DNA of 64,000 nucleotides from Ralstonia insidiosa (GCF_008801405.1 NZ_VZPV01000001.1:496001-560000), one strand, 5' to 3'. Numbered from the stretch's first letter, positions 9,349-18,989 are shown. Notes: a model not told the origin generated them from the sequence alone. Numbers and translations are program-made.

Positions 9349-10398
9349 TTAGCGTTTGGCCGCTGGATCAGCCGTGTCCAGCGGATTGCCGTCAGCGTCG
9401 GTCGGGCGCGGCGGCGGGGTGTTGTCTTCGGCGGCAGGTGCGGGCGCAGGTACGTTGGCTTCGGCGGCAGCGCGCGCGGCCCGGTCCTTCTCTTCGCGGG
9501 CGTCGCGGGCAGCGTTCTTGCCCTTGGCGGCCGGTGCGGGCGCCACATCGATCGGCGGCGGGAAGCCCGACTCGTACTTCACAATCAACAGGTGCCGGTT
9601 GCTGCGGATGCCAGCCACTGGCTCGCAGATCACGCGCGAGAACGCGGTGTCCGCCTTGCGCTCGATCTGCGCGATGCGCGCCACTGGCAGGCCCGCCGGA
9701 TACACGCCGTCCAGCCCGGAGGTCACCAGCAGGTCGCCCTGCTGCAGATCGGCCGAGGCAGCCATGAAGCGCAAGTCCAGCGCACCCGGGCGGGCACCGC
9801 CAAACGCCACGCTGCGCAGGCCGTTGCGCACGACTTCCACGGGGATCGCCTGATCCTTGTCGGTCAACAGCGTCACCTGCGATTCGAACAGCGACACCCG
9901 CGTCACCTGGCCGACCACGCCGCGATCATCAATGACCGGGTAGCCGGCGCGCACGCCGTCCTTCGAGCCACGGTCAATGACGATACGCTGGGTGTAGGGG
10001 TCACGCGCTTCGTAGAGGACTTCCGCCCCAATGGTGGGGATGGCGGCGTGCTGTTTCAGGTTGAGCAGCGTGCGCAGGTTGCGGTTCTCGGCTTCGAGCT
10101 GTGAGGCACGCAGCGATTGCTGGGCCTGGGCGACGGCCGATTCACGCAGGTTGCGGTTATCGGTGGCGAGCTTGGTGGACGACTGTGTGTAATCCAGCGC
10201 GGCACGCACCGTGTCGCGCGGAATCAGCACCAGGCGCTCGACGGGATACAGCACGACCGACACAACCTGCCGGACCACGCCCAGCACCGACATGCGGGCA
10301 TCGATCACCAGCAGCGCAAGCGCGAGCGCGAGCAAGGCAACCAGCCGCGCGGTGGCGGACGGGCCCTGCTTGAAGAGGGGCGGCGGGGAGTAATCCAT
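9349..10398 (-). CDS. mreC: MreC, rod-shape periplasmic scaffold protein
   Basis: 349 residues. A short cytoplasmic start is followed by a transmembrane helix (residues ~15-35), a coiled-coil region rich in Gln/Leu (~65-115) and the paired beta-barrel MreC domain (~115-280). MreC forms filaments in the periplasm and activates PBP2. The C-terminal ~65 residues are an Ala/Pro/Glu/Lys-rich low-complexity tail, like the one on the neighbouring PBP2. The ATG at 10398 starts MDYSPPPLFKQGP, typical of the family. Confidence 0.95.
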   Translation of the reverse strand: MDYSPPPLFKQGPSATARLVALLALALALLVIDARMSVLGVVRQVVSVVLYPVERLVLIPRDTVRAALDYTQSSTKLATDNRNLRESAVAQAQQSLRASQLEAENRNLRTLLNLKQHAAIPTIGAEVLYEARDPYTQRIVIDRGSKDGVRAGYPVIDDRGVVGQVTRVSLFESQVTLLTDKDQAIPVEVVRNGLRSVAFGGARPGALDLRFMAASADLQQGDLLVTSGLDGVYPAGLPVARIAQIERKADTAFSRVICEPVAGIRSNRHLLIVKYESGFPPPIDVAPAPAAKGKNAARDAREEKDRAARAAAEANVPAPAPAAEDNTPPPRPTDADGNPLDTADPAAKR

Positions 10399-10619
10399 GA
10401 CCCGGACGCTTCAGATGCACACGGCAGGCGCGTAACGAATAACGTCAGCGGCCTGCCGGTAACGGATTAGGTGTGGCGTCGGTGCGGTGCCTGGGCCCGG
10501 GGTGGGCGGAGCACGGCGCACCGGCGCGGGACGCATCTCAGCGGCCCGCCACGGCCGCTGGTGCGGCCAGGAAGACAGGCATGGCGAAATGCGCCGGATG
10601 CGAGCGGTGCATGATCCCG

Positions 10620-11663
10620 TTATTCGTACGAGAAGATGCTGCCGAGCTTGTCCATGCGCTCCAGCGCCATGCCCGAGCCGCGCACCACGCAGGTCAGCGG
10701 GTCTTCGGCCACCAGCACCGGCAGGCCGGTTTCTTCGGCCAGCAGGCGGTCCAGGTCGCGCAGCAGCGCGCCGCCACCCGTGAGCATCATGCCGCGCTCG
10801 GCGATGTCGGCGCCCAGTTCCGGCGGGGTTTGTTCCAGCGCGATCTTCACCGACGACACGATCTGGTTCAGCGGGTCCGTCAGCGCTTCCAGGATTTCGT
10901 TGGACGACACCGTGAAGGCGCGCGGAATCCCTTCCGACAGGTTGCGGCCTTTCACTTCCATCTCGCGCACTTCGGAGCCCGGGAAGGCCGAGCCGATTTC
11001 CTTCTTGATGGCTTCGGCGGTCTGTTCGCCGATCAGCATGCCGTAGTTGCGGCGGATGTAGTTGACGATGGCCTCGTCGAACTTGTCACCGCCCACGCGC
11101 ACGCTGCCCTTGTAGACCATGCCGCCCAGCGAGATGATGCCCACCTCGGTGGTGCCGCCGCCAATGTCCACCACCATCGAGCCCGACGGCTCCGACACCG
11201 GCAGGCCGGCGCCAATCGCAGCGGCCATCGGCTCTTCAATCAGATAGACCTGGGAAGCACCGGCGCCCAGCGCCGATTCACGGATGGCGCGGCGCTCGAC
11301 CTGGGTCGAACCGCACGGCACGCAGATGATGATGCGCGGGCTCGGACGCAGCAGCTTGGTGTCGTGCACCATCTTGATGAACTGCTTGAGCATCTGCTCG
11401 GTGACGGTGAAGTCGGCGATCACACCGTCTTTCATCGGGCGGATCGCTTCAATATTGCCCGGCACCTTGCCCAGCATCTGCTTGGCTTCCTTGCCGACTG
11501 CCTGGATGGTCTTCTTGGCGTTCGGGCCGCCTTCCTGGCGAATGGCCACCACCGACGGCTCGTCGAGGACGATGCCCTTGTCGCGGACGTAGATCAGGGT
11601 GTTGGCGGTGCCGAGGTCGATCGCGAGATCGTTGGAGAAATAGCTGCGCAAAAAGCCGAACAT
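10620..11663 (-). CDS. mreB: MreB, actin-like cell-shape protein
   Basis: 347-residue bacterial actin that polymerises under the inner membrane and directs side-wall synthesis. It has the N-terminal amphipathic start MFGFLRSYFSNDLAIDLGTAN, the phosphate-1 motif DLGTANTLIY, the phosphate-2 motif VVDIGGGTTEVG and the adenosine motif LTGGGALLRDLD. It is first in the operon, with about 220 bases to mreC. That gap contains no gene that I can see. Confidence 0.98.
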   Translation of the reverse strand: MFGFLRSYFSNDLAIDLGTANTLIYVRDKGIVLDEPSVVAIRQEGGPNAKKTIQAVGKEAKQMLGKVPGNIEAIRPMKDGVIADFTVTEQMLKQFIKMVHDTKLLRPSPRIIICVPCGSTQVERRAIRESALGAGASQVYLIEEPMAAAIGAGLPVSEPSGSMVVDIGGGTTEVGIISLGGMVYKGSVRVGGDKFDEAIVNYIRRNYGMLIGEQTAEAIKKEIGSAFPGSEVREMEVKGRNLSEGIPRAFTVSSNEILEALTDPLNQIVSSVKIALEQTPPELGADIAERGMMLTGGGALLRDLDRLLAEETGLPVLVAEDPLTCVVRGSGMALERMDKLGSIFSYE

Positions 11664-12180
11664 CGAATGAATCCTGTTTTCGAGTCATGGGCGGCTCAGC
11701 AGCAGAATCTCGGCCAATGGCTACACCGATACGCGGACGTCGCATGGCTACCATACGGTCCGATCCTGCTACTGCGCTCCCGGGAATGTCGCGGGCTCCG
11801 TGGTGGTCGGCGGTGGGGTGCCGTGGCACTGGCCATCCTGCCGAGGCTGAGCCGCCCGGAGGGGGCGGTCCCAAGGAACCTTTGATTAAGTGTCGCCAGA
11901 TGCTGACGGCGGCGTTGCCGGGAGGTTCCCGGCCACTTAATCAGAGGGTCCGTGGCTGCACGAAGTCGCCTGCTGACTTAGAAATTTAGTCGGCAATCAT
12001 ACCTTATAATTCGGGCATTCTGCGGGTATTCGGCGGGCGTTTGCCTCCAATTTTGCGGCAAATCGGCACAACTCGGGCGTAACCTGAGCGAGCCTGGCGC
12101 GCAGTAGCCGTCGCTTGGCTGCCACTTGCGCACATTGCCCGCCCGCCTTTACTGATTGCCGCACTCACTGATCCACTCCG
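11664..12180. promoter_or_regulatory. Divergent intergenic region, mreB / gatC
   Basis: 517 bases without a gene. A near-consensus -10 box TATAAT at 12005-12010 faces gatC, but I see no good -35 at the matching distance. A 77-bp inverted-repeat element sits at 11875-11951 (separate entry). The mreB side must hold its promoter, but I cannot place it. Confidence 0.55.
11875..11951. repeat. 77-bp element with 18-bp imperfect terminal inverted repeats
   Basis: The left arm at 11875-11892 and the right arm at 11934-11951 are inverted copies that differ at 2 of 18 positions (core CTGATTAAGTG / CACTTAATCAG). Just inside the right arm is a perfect hairpin, GCCGGGA-GGT-TCCCGGC (11917-11933). The arrangement resembles a small non-autonomous transposable element or the fused ends of a lost insertion sequence. 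I see no obvious target-site duplication. Confidence 0.6.
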
Positions 12181-12480
12181 ATGGCACTCGAACTCTCCGA
12201 CGTCAAACGTATCGCCAACCTCGCCCGCATTGAAGTCTCCGATGGCGAGGCGGCGCAGACCCTGACCCAGCTCAACCAGTTCTTCACCCTGGTCGAGCAG
12301 ATGCAGGCCGTGGATACCACCGGCATCGAGCCGATGGCCCACCCGATCGAGCTGATCCAGGCCCCGGCCCAGCGCCTGCGCGAAGATGCCGTCACCGAAG
12401 CCAACCGCCGCGCCGACTACCAGCAATGCGCCCCGGCCACCGAGGCCGGCCTGTACCTCGTGCCCAAGGTGATCGAGTAA
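12181..12480 (+). CDS. gatC: Asp-tRNA(Asn)/Glu-tRNA(Gln) amidotransferase subunit C
   Basis: 99-residue small subunit that stabilises GatA and bridges it to GatB. The start MALELSDVKRIANLARIEVS and the DTTGIEPMAHP region are characteristic. It is of full length and is followed by gatA 79 bases downstream. The ATG at 12181 begins the conserved sequence directly. Confidence 0.96.
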   Translation: MALELSDVKRIANLARIEVSDGEAAQTLTQLNQFFTLVEQMQAVDTTGIEPMAHPIELIQAPAQRLREDAVTEANRRADYQQCAPATEAGLYLVPKVIE

Positions 12481-12559
12481 ACGGCGCTACGGCGCTGTGC
12501 TTGACCCCACTCCATTCGACGACGCCGGCTGCAGCCGGCAGCCCATCCGAACGTATTCG

Positions 12560-14059
12560 ATGACCGCATCCACGATCAAAGCCCTGTCTGCCCAACTCGC
12601 CGCCAAGGAGGTTTCGGCGGTGGAACTGGCGCGCCATTACCTCGCGCGCATTGACGCCGGGGCACACCTCAACGCCTTCACCCATGTCGATGCCGAGGCC
12701 ACGCTCGCGCAGGCGCAGGCCGCCGACGCACGCATCGCTGCCGGCAATGCGGCGCCGCTGACTGGCGTGCCGATCGCGCACAAGGACGTGTTCGTCACGC
12801 GCGGCTGGCGCGCCACGGCCGGCTCCAAGATGCTGGGCGACTACGTCAGCCCGTTTGACGCTACCGTGGTGGAGCGCCTGGGCGCCGCCGGCATGGTGAC
12901 GCTGGGCAAGACCAACATGGACGAGTTTGCGATGGGCTCGTCCAACGAAAACTCGGCCTTTGGCGCGGTCAAGAACCCGTGGAACGTCGACTACGTGCCG
13001 GGCGGCTCGTCGGGTGGCTCGGCGGCGGCCGTGGCGGCCGATCTGGCGCCGGCGGCAACCGGCACAGACACCGGCGGCTCGATCCGCCAGCCGGCATCGT
13101 TCTCGGGCATCACCGGCATCAAGCCGACGTATGGGCGCGTGTCGCGCTACGGCATGATCGCCTTCGCCTCGTCGCTGGACCAGGGTGGCCCGATGGCGCG
13201 TACGGCCGAAGATTGCGCGCTGCTGCTGTCCGCCATGGCCGGCTTTGACCCGCGTGATTCCACCAGCCTGGAACCCGGCCGTGGCGGTGACGTGGAAGAC
13301 TTCACCCGCCTGCTGGGCCAGCCGCTGCAAGGCGCCGCGGGTGGTGCCAATGCGGCCCGCCCGCTGGCCGGCCTGCGCATCGGCCTGCCCAAGGAATACT
13401 TTGGCGAAGGCCTGGCCGACGACGTGCGCGCCACCGTGCGTGCCGCGCTGGCCGAGCTGGAAAAGCTCGGTGCCACGCTGGTCGACATCAGTCTGCCCAA
13501 GACCGAGCTGTCGATCCCGACGTACTACGTGATCGCCCCGGCCGAGGCGTCGTCCAACCTGTCGCGCTTTGATGGCGTGCGCTACGGCCACCGTGCGGCT
13601 GAGTATCGCGATCTGGCCGACATGTACCGCAAGTCCCGCGCCGAAGGTTTCGGCTGGGAGGTCAAGCGCCGCATCCTGGTCGGCGCCTATGTGCTGTCGC
13701 ACGGCTACTACGACGCGTACTACCTGCAGGCGCAGAAGATCCGCCGCATCATCGCGCAGGATTTCCAGAACGCCTTCCAGCAATGCGACGTGATCATGGG
13801 CCCCGTGGCGCCGACCGTTGCGTGGAAATTGGGTGAGAAGAGCGACGATCCGGTGCAGATGTACCTGGAGGACATCTTCACGCTGTCGACCAGCCTGGCA
13901 GGTCTGCCGGGCATGAGTGTGCCCGCCGGTTTTGGCGCAAACGGTCTCCCGGTTGGCTTGCAGATCATTGGCAACTATTTTGAAGAGGCACGCATGCTGC
14001 AGATCGCGCATGCGTTCCAGCAGGCGACCGATTGGCACGCACGCCAACCGGCAGCCTGA
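12560..14059 (+). CDS. gatA: Asp-tRNA(Asn)/Glu-tRNA(Gln) amidotransferase subunit A
   Basis: 499-residue glutaminase subunit that releases ammonia for amidation of mischarged tRNA. The amidase signature carries the Ser-cisSer-Lys triad: Lys75 (PIAHKDVF), Ser150 (GGSSGGSAAA) and the nucleophile Ser174 (TDTGGSIRQP). The frame is open 63 bases further upstream, but the ATG at 12560 (MTASTIKALSA) begins the conserved region. gatB does not follow directly. It lies 1.7 kb further on, after two unrelated genes. Confidence 0.96.
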   Translation: MTASTIKALSAQLAAKEVSAVELARHYLARIDAGAHLNAFTHVDAEATLAQAQAADARIAAGNAAPLTGVPIAHKDVFVTRGWRATAGSKMLGDYVSPFDATVVERLGAAGMVTLGKTNMDEFAMGSSNENSAFGAVKNPWNVDYVPGGSSGGSAAAVAADLAPAATGTDTGGSIRQPASFSGITGIKPTYGRVSRYGMIAFASSLDQGGPMARTAEDCALLLSAMAGFDPRDSTSLEPGRGGDVEDFTRLLGQPLQGAAGGANAARPLAGLRIGLPKEYFGEGLADDVRATVRAALAELEKLGATLVDISLPKTELSIPTYYVIAPAEASSNLSRFDGVRYGHRAAEYRDLADMYRKSRAEGFGWEVKRRILVGAYVLSHGYYDAYYLQAQKIRRIIAQDFQNAFQQCDVIMGPVAPTVAWKLGEKSDDPVQMYLEDIFTLSTSLAGLPGMSVPAGFGANGLPVGLQIIGNYFEEARMLQIAHAFQQATDWHARQPAA

Positions 14060-14201
14060 CGACGATCACAAGCGCCCGGACCACCGCTGCACCGCAGGGG
14101 GCCCCATGACCCGCGCAGCGGCGAGGCGCACGTCCGTGAATGCAGGCTGTCGCCGACACCACGAAGGCAAAATGAACGCAATCCGCTCGGAGGCGATCGC
14201 A

Positions 14202-14693
14202 ATGAACCCCCGCATCCGCAACGCACTCGGGCTGGCGCTTGCCGCCGTCCTGCTGGCGGCCTGCGTGCCGATTCCGTTGCCATCGCTGCCGGGCATTCCC
14301 GGTTTTGGTCGCCCGTCTGGGCCGCCGCCGATTGCCGATCGCACCATCAGCGTCAACGGCTACTGCAGCCAGACCGAGGAAGACGGCTTCCGCGAGCAGG
14401 CAACCCTGACCGTGGACAACAACAACGTCAGTGCGTTGCAGTGGCAGTTGTGGGTTGGCCGTCGCGGTTCGTGCCAGTTTGATCTGTCGACCTTCCAGCA
14501 GACCAAACGCCGCCCGAGCATCGAACTGCGCGAGCGCAATGGCAGTTGCACGCTGATGGTCTGGCAGGACCCGCGCCGCGTGACGCTGGCCCACGCCAAC
14601 TGCGAAGCGCATTGCACGCCCGGCATCTACGAAGAAGCCTGGCCGGTGATGTTCGACCCGCAAACGGGCCAGTGCGCCCGCAATGCCCGGTAA
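14202..14693 (+). CDS. Putative lipoprotein, unknown function
   Basis: 163 residues. The signal peptide ends in a lipobox LLAAC with the lipidated Cys at residue 21, followed by a Pro-rich linker (VPIPLPSLPGIPGFGRPSG). The folded part has at least six further Cys (YCSQ, SCQF, SCTL, NCEAHC, QCARN), suggesting disulfides in the periplasm. GGAGG at 14189-14193 supports the ATG at 14202; an in-frame ATG at 14172 is an alternative. The stop overlaps the next start (TAATG), so the two genes are probably co-translated. I do not recognise a domain. Confidence 0.75.
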   Translation: MNPRIRNALGLALAAVLLAACVPIPLPSLPGIPGFGRPSGPPPIADRTISVNGYCSQTEEDGFREQATLTVDNNNVSALQWQLWVGRRGSCQFDLSTFQQTKRRPSIELRERNGSCTLMVWQDPRRVTLAHANCEAHCTPGIYEEAWPVMFDPQTGQCARNAR

Positions 14694-15682
14694 TGCGCCC
14701 GGTGATGCGCGCATCGCTTCGGGTGGTGGCCGTGTTGGCGGGCGCCCTGCTGGCGCTGCACGCGCTCGCCCAGCCGACGCCCGACGCGGAAGGCGCTCTG
14801 CCGGACATGCCGGCCGCGCGTGCGCCGTCGGCCGCGGAGCTGGGGGTGCAAACAGTGGAGATTCCGCGCGCGGTCATGAAGGACGCAGAAGACGCGCCGC
14901 AGACGCTGACCGCGTACTGGGTCAAACCCGGGATCACGCCTGCGGGCAAGGCGCCAGCGGCCGGTTTGCCGGTGGTGATCGCGCTGCACGGCTGCAGCGG
15001 TTTGTACACGCAGGCCGGTACGGATGCGAAGGTGCTGGGTACGCGCTATCGCGGCTATGCGCAGTGGCTGGGCGCGCGTGGTTACGCGGTGGTGTTGCCC
15101 GACAGTTTTGGCCCGCGCGGCAAACCGCACGGCATCTGTACCGAGCGGTTTGCGGCACGCGATATCAACGGTGCCGTGCGTCGCGCAGACATTCTGGCGA
15201 CGATGCGCTGGGTAGCCGCACAGCCCGGCGTGGATGCGCGCCGCATCGTGCTGCTGGGCTGGTCCAACGGTGCGCAGGCGGTGCTGGAAACCGTGGACGC
15301 GAGCCTCGCCTGGCCCGCCGACACGCCGGCCGTGGAGCGCGCCGTGGCGTTTTACCCGGGCTGTGCCGCTGCACTGCAGCGTGCGAAGTACCAGTTGAAC
15401 GCGCCGTTGCTGCTGCTGGCCGGCGGCAATGACGATTGGACACCCGCCGACCGATGCCAGTCCTTGCAGACCGCGGTGCTGGCCCGCCAGCCGCAGGCGC
15501 GCTTCGAGCTGGAGACGTTTGGCGGGGCCTATCATGGCTTTGATGGCACGGCACCGGTTACGGAGCGCAGCGGCATCCCGAATGGGCGGCGTCACGGCAC
15601 GGTCACCGTGGGTGGGGATCCGGCGGCACGCGAGGCTGCTTTCGCGAAGCTCGCCGCCTGGCTGGATGCGCCGCACCCCTGA
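14693..15682 (+). CDS. Secreted dienelactone-hydrolase-type alpha/beta hydrolase
   Basis: 329 residues with a signal peptide (MRPVMRASLRVVAVLAG..., cleavage near ALAQP). The catalytic core shows the oxyanion motif LHGCSG, the nucleophile elbow GWSNGAQ (Ser), an acid in GGNDDWTP and the histidine in YHGFDG. These are the marks of the dienelactone hydrolase superfamily, but with Ser rather than the classical Cys nucleophile. It acts in the periplasm or outside the cell. The substrate is unknown. It is translationally coupled to the upstream lipoprotein through TAATG. Confidence 0.8.
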   Translation: MRPVMRASLRVVAVLAGALLALHALAQPTPDAEGALPDMPAARAPSAAELGVQTVEIPRAVMKDAEDAPQTLTAYWVKPGITPAGKAPAAGLPVVIALHGCSGLYTQAGTDAKVLGTRYRGYAQWLGARGYAVVLPDSFGPRGKPHGICTERFAARDINGAVRRADILATMRWVAAQPGVDARRIVLLGWSNGAQAVLETVDASLAWPADTPAVERAVAFYPGCAAALQRAKYQLNAPLLLLAGGNDDWTPADRCQSLQTAVLARQPQARFELETFGGAYHGFDGTAPVTERSGIPNGRRHGTVTVGGDPAAREAAFAKLAAWLDAPHP

Positions 15683-15751
15683 TCGCACCGAGCAGAAATA
15701 CACGCAACACCTCAACATTCACACCACAACAATCGACAGGACACACGCAAC

Positions 15752-17218
15752 ATGCAATGGGAAGTGGTGATCGGCCTCGAGACGCACACGCAGCTCTCGA
15801 CGGTCTCGAAGATTTTCTCCGGCGCCTCCACCGCATTTGGTGCTGAGCCCAACACGCAGGCCGCGCCGGTGGATCTGGCGCTGCCGGGCGTGCTGCCGGT
15901 GCTGAACAAGGGCGCCGTTGAGCGCGCCATTACGTTCGGCCTGGCCATCGGCGCCAAGATCGCGCCCAAGAGCATCTTTGCGCGCAAGAATTACTTCTAC
16001 CCCGATCTGCCCAAGGGCTACCAGATCAGCCAGTACGAGATCCCGGTGGTGCAGGGCGGCACGCTGACCATCCAGGTGGAAGGCAAGAACGGCCAGCCCG
16101 GGTATGAGAAGACCGTGCAACTGACGCGTGCCCACCTGGAAGAAGACGCCGGCAAATCACTGCACGAAGACTTCGCGGGCATGACCGGCATCGACCTGAA
16201 CCGCGCCGGCACACCGCTCTTGGAAATCGTGACCGAGCCCGACATGCGCAGCGCTGCGGAAGCCGTGGCCTACGCCAAGGCCCTGCACGCGCTGGTGATG
16301 TGGCTGGGCATCTGCGACGGCAACATGCAGGAAGGTAGCTTCCGCTGCGATGCAAACGTGTCCGTGCGTCCGGGCCCGGACGCGCCGTTCGGCACGCGCT
16401 GCGAGATCAAGAACCTGAACTCGTTCCGTTTCCTGGAAGAGGCGATCAACTACGAAGTGCGCCGCCAGATCGAGCTGATCGAAGACGGCGGCACCGTGGT
16501 GCAGGAAACCCGCCTGTACGATCCGGACCGCAAGGAAACGCGCTCGATGCGCAGCAAGGAAGACGCGCAGGATTACCGCTACTTCCCCGACCCCGATCTG
16601 CTGCCGCTGGTGATTGGCGACGACTGGGTCGAGCGCGTGCGCGCCTCGCTGCCCGAGTTGCCGGCCGCGATGGCTGCGCGCTTTGAATCGGCCTATGGCC
16701 TGCCGAAGTACGACGCCAGCATCCTGACCGCCACCAAGGCGACCGCCGCGTACTTCGAAGCCGTCGTGGCGGATGCCGGCGCTGCCAACGCCAAGGCGGC
16801 CGCCAACTGGATCATGGGCGAGCTGGCCTCGAACCTGAACCGTGCGGATCTGGAAATCGACGCTGCGCCAGTCAAGCCTGCGCAACTGGCCAAGCTGCTC
16901 GCCCGCATTGCCGACGGCACGATCAGCAACAACACCGCCAAGAAGGACGTCTTCCCCGCCATGTGGGCTGGCGAGCACGCAGGGGACGCCGACGCGATCA
17001 TCGAGGCAAAGGACCTCAAGCAGACGTCCGACTCTGGCGAGCTGGAGAAGATCATCGACGATGTGTTGGCGGCCAACGCCAAGTCGGTTGAGGAATTCCG
17101 CGCGGGCAAGGAGAAGGCGTTCAACGCGCTGGTCGGCCAGGCCATGAAGGCCACGCGCGGCAAGGCCAACCCCGCACAAGTGAACGATCTGCTGAAGAAG
17201 AAACTGGGCGCAGCCTGA
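15752..17218 (+). CDS. gatB: Asp-tRNA(Asn)/Glu-tRNA(Gln) amidotransferase subunit B
   Basis: 488-residue tRNA-binding kinase-like subunit that phosphorylates the side chain of the mischarged amino acid and receives ammonia from GatA. The start MQWEVVIGLETHTQLST, the GTRCEIKNLNSFRF region, DYRYFPDPDLLPL and the C-terminal YqeY-like helical domain ending LLKKKLGAA are all diagnostic. Length is normal. Its stop overlaps the next start (TGATG). It is separated from gatA by the lipoprotein and hydrolase genes. Confidence 0.97.
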   Translation: MQWEVVIGLETHTQLSTVSKIFSGASTAFGAEPNTQAAPVDLALPGVLPVLNKGAVERAITFGLAIGAKIAPKSIFARKNYFYPDLPKGYQISQYEIPVVQGGTLTIQVEGKNGQPGYEKTVQLTRAHLEEDAGKSLHEDFAGMTGIDLNRAGTPLLEIVTEPDMRSAAEAVAYAKALHALVMWLGICDGNMQEGSFRCDANVSVRPGPDAPFGTRCEIKNLNSFRFLEEAINYEVRRQIELIEDGGTVVQETRLYDPDRKETRSMRSKEDAQDYRYFPDPDLLPLVIGDDWVERVRASLPELPAAMAARFESAYGLPKYDASILTATKATAAYFEAVVADAGAANAKAAANWIMGELASNLNRADLEIDAAPVKPAQLAKLLARIADGTISNNTAKKDVFPAMWAGEHAGDADAIIEAKDLKQTSDSGELEKIIDDVLAANAKSVEEFRAGKEKAFNALVGQAMKATRGKANPAQVNDLLKKKLGAA

Positions 17219-17910
17219 TGAGCACCTCCACGATGAACGCACAAGACGTCGCCAACTACCTGCAAGCGCACCCGGCCTTCTTTGAAGAGCACGCGGAATT
17301 GCTGGCCGCCATTCAACTGACGAGCCCGCACAGCCACCGTGCCGTGTCGCTGCAGGAGCGCCAGATGGAAATCCTGCGCGACAAGAACAAGCACCTCGAA
17401 CTCAAGCTGTCGGACCTGATGCGCCACGGCAACGAGAACGACCGCACGCAGCAGCGCGTGCACGCGTGGACGACGCGCCTGCTGGGCGAGGCCGACACGC
17501 ACGCGCTGCCGTACGCCGTGCAGGATGGTCTGCGCGAGATTTTCGAAGTGCCGGCCGTGGCACTGCGCGTCTGGCAGGTGGGCGAAGAGTTCGCGCACTT
17601 GGAAGTCGCGCAAGGCGTGAGCGAGGAAGTGCGCCTGTTCGCGGCTGGCTTGCGCGCGCCGTACTGTGGCGCCAATGCCGGCTTCGAAGCCGCCGGCTGG
17701 CTGGAGACCGCTGAGACGATCGAGTCGGTCGCCATCGTTACGCTGCGCGTGCCTGTACGTGGTGATGCCGATCAGGCGGCAGCGCCCGCCTTCGGCCTGC
17801 TGGTGCTGGGCTCCCCCGATGCGCGTCGCTTCCACGACGGCATGGGCACGACCTACCTCGCGCAGATCGGCGAACTCGCTGCCGCCACGCTCAACCGCCT
17901 GCGCGACTGA
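17218..17910 (+). CDS. DUF484 family protein
   Basis: 230 residues. The N-terminal region begins NAQDVANYLQAHPAFFEEHAELL and has a short coiled coil (~40-75). It is followed by a GAF-like alpha/beta fold. DUF484 genes are commonly found directly before xerC in proteobacteria, as here, but the molecular function is not established. The ATG overlaps the gatB stop by one base, so expression is likely coupled. No catalytic motif is evident. Confidence 0.9.
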   Translation: MSTSTMNAQDVANYLQAHPAFFEEHAELLAAIQLTSPHSHRAVSLQERQMEILRDKNKHLELKLSDLMRHGNENDRTQQRVHAWTTRLLGEADTHALPYAVQDGLREIFEVPAVALRVWQVGEEFAHLEVAQGVSEEVRLFAAGLRAPYCGANAGFEAAGWLETAETIESVAIVTLRVPVRGDADQAAAPAFGLLVLGSPDARRFHDGMGTTYLAQIGELAAATLNRLRD

Positions 17911-17923
17911 GCGCACGCCCCGC

Positions 17924-18934
17924 ATGCCGCAATCTGCCCATCACGCGAGTGACGACGATGCGCGCGACGCACCCGCGCCGCCGCATCCGCAGATTGCAGC
18001 CTATCTCGATGCGTTGAAGTTCGAGCGGCAACTCTCGCCGCACACGCTGGCAAGCTACGGCCATGAGTTGGCCGTACTGCAGCGATTGGGTGCGCAGCTC
18101 GCGGCCGGTATCGATCTCACACAACTCCAGACGCACCACATCCGCCGCATGATGGCGCAACTGCACGGCAGCGGTCTGTCGGGCCGCAGCATTGCGCGGG
18201 CGTTGTCGGCGTGGCGTGGCTGGTACAAGTGGATGGCGCTGCGTGATGCGGCGGTGACGGCCAACCCTGTCGACGGCGTGCGTGCGCCCAAGAGCCCGAA
18301 GCGGTTACCGAAAGCCCTGTCCGTCGAACACGCCGTCGCGCTGATGGAGCAACTGCCTGGCGACGACGCAGAGACGATCCGCGATCGCGCCGTCAACGAG
18401 CTGTTCTATTCGTGCGGGCTGCGCCTCTCGGAACTGGTCAGCCTGGATCTGCGCCACGTGAAGGCCGGCGAGTATGAGTCCGCCAGTTGGTTGGACCTCG
18501 ACGCACGCGAGGTGATGGTGCTTGGCAAGGGTAGCAAGCGCCGCACCGTGCCGGTCGGCTCCAAGGCTGCCGAAGCGCTGTCCGCGTGGCTGGCGGTGCG
18601 CGAGCAACTGGCCAGGCCTGCGCAGCTTGATACGGCGCCGGAGGATGCGTACGCGCTGTTCCTGTCGCCGCGCGGCAAGCGCCTTGCACAGCGGCAGATT
18701 CAACTGCGCATGAAGCGCAACGCCATCGAGGCTGGTGTCCCGGCGGATGTGCACCCGCACGTGCTGCGGCACTCGTTTGCCACGCATATGCTGCAATCGT
18801 CCGGTGACTTGCGCGCCGTGCAGGAACTGCTCGGGCACGCCAGCATCGCCAGCACGCAGGTTTATACTTCGCTCGATTTTCAGCACCTGGCCAAGATCTA
18901 CGATCAGGCGCATCCCCGCGCGAAGAAGAAGTAA
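17924..18934 (+). CDS. xerC: XerC tyrosine recombinase
   Basis: 336-residue recombinase that acts with XerD at dif to resolve chromosome dimers. The N-terminal SAM-like core-binding domain covers residues ~20-105. The catalytic domain has Arg167 (CGLRLSELV), Lys202 (LGKGSKRR), His279 and Arg282 (HVLRHSFATHML), His305 (LLGHASIAS) and the nucleophile Tyr314 (TQVYTSLDF). All six residues are present. The ATG at 17924 is 13 bases after the DUF484 stop; the longer open frame upstream is shadow sequence. Confidence 0.95.
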   Translation: MPQSAHHASDDDARDAPAPPHPQIAAYLDALKFERQLSPHTLASYGHELAVLQRLGAQLAAGIDLTQLQTHHIRRMMAQLHGSGLSGRSIARALSAWRGWYKWMALRDAAVTANPVDGVRAPKSPKRLPKALSVEHAVALMEQLPGDDAETIRDRAVNELFYSCGLRLSELVSLDLRHVKAGEYESASWLDLDAREVMVLGKGSKRRTVPVGSKAAEALSAWLAVREQLARPAQLDTAPEDAYALFLSPRGKRLAQRQIQLRMKRNAIEAGVPADVHPHVLRHSFATHMLQSSGDLRAVQELLGHASIASTQVYTSLDFQHLAKIYDQAHPRAKKK

Positions 18935-18989
18935 CGCGCCGCCCTGATTCCGCAGTCCCTGTACAGGGGCGCACTCATTTCCCAGTCGT

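Noticed and set aside
10399..10619. Possible gene between mreC and mreB
   Set aside because: No supportable frame on either strand. Only GC-rich spacer is seen.
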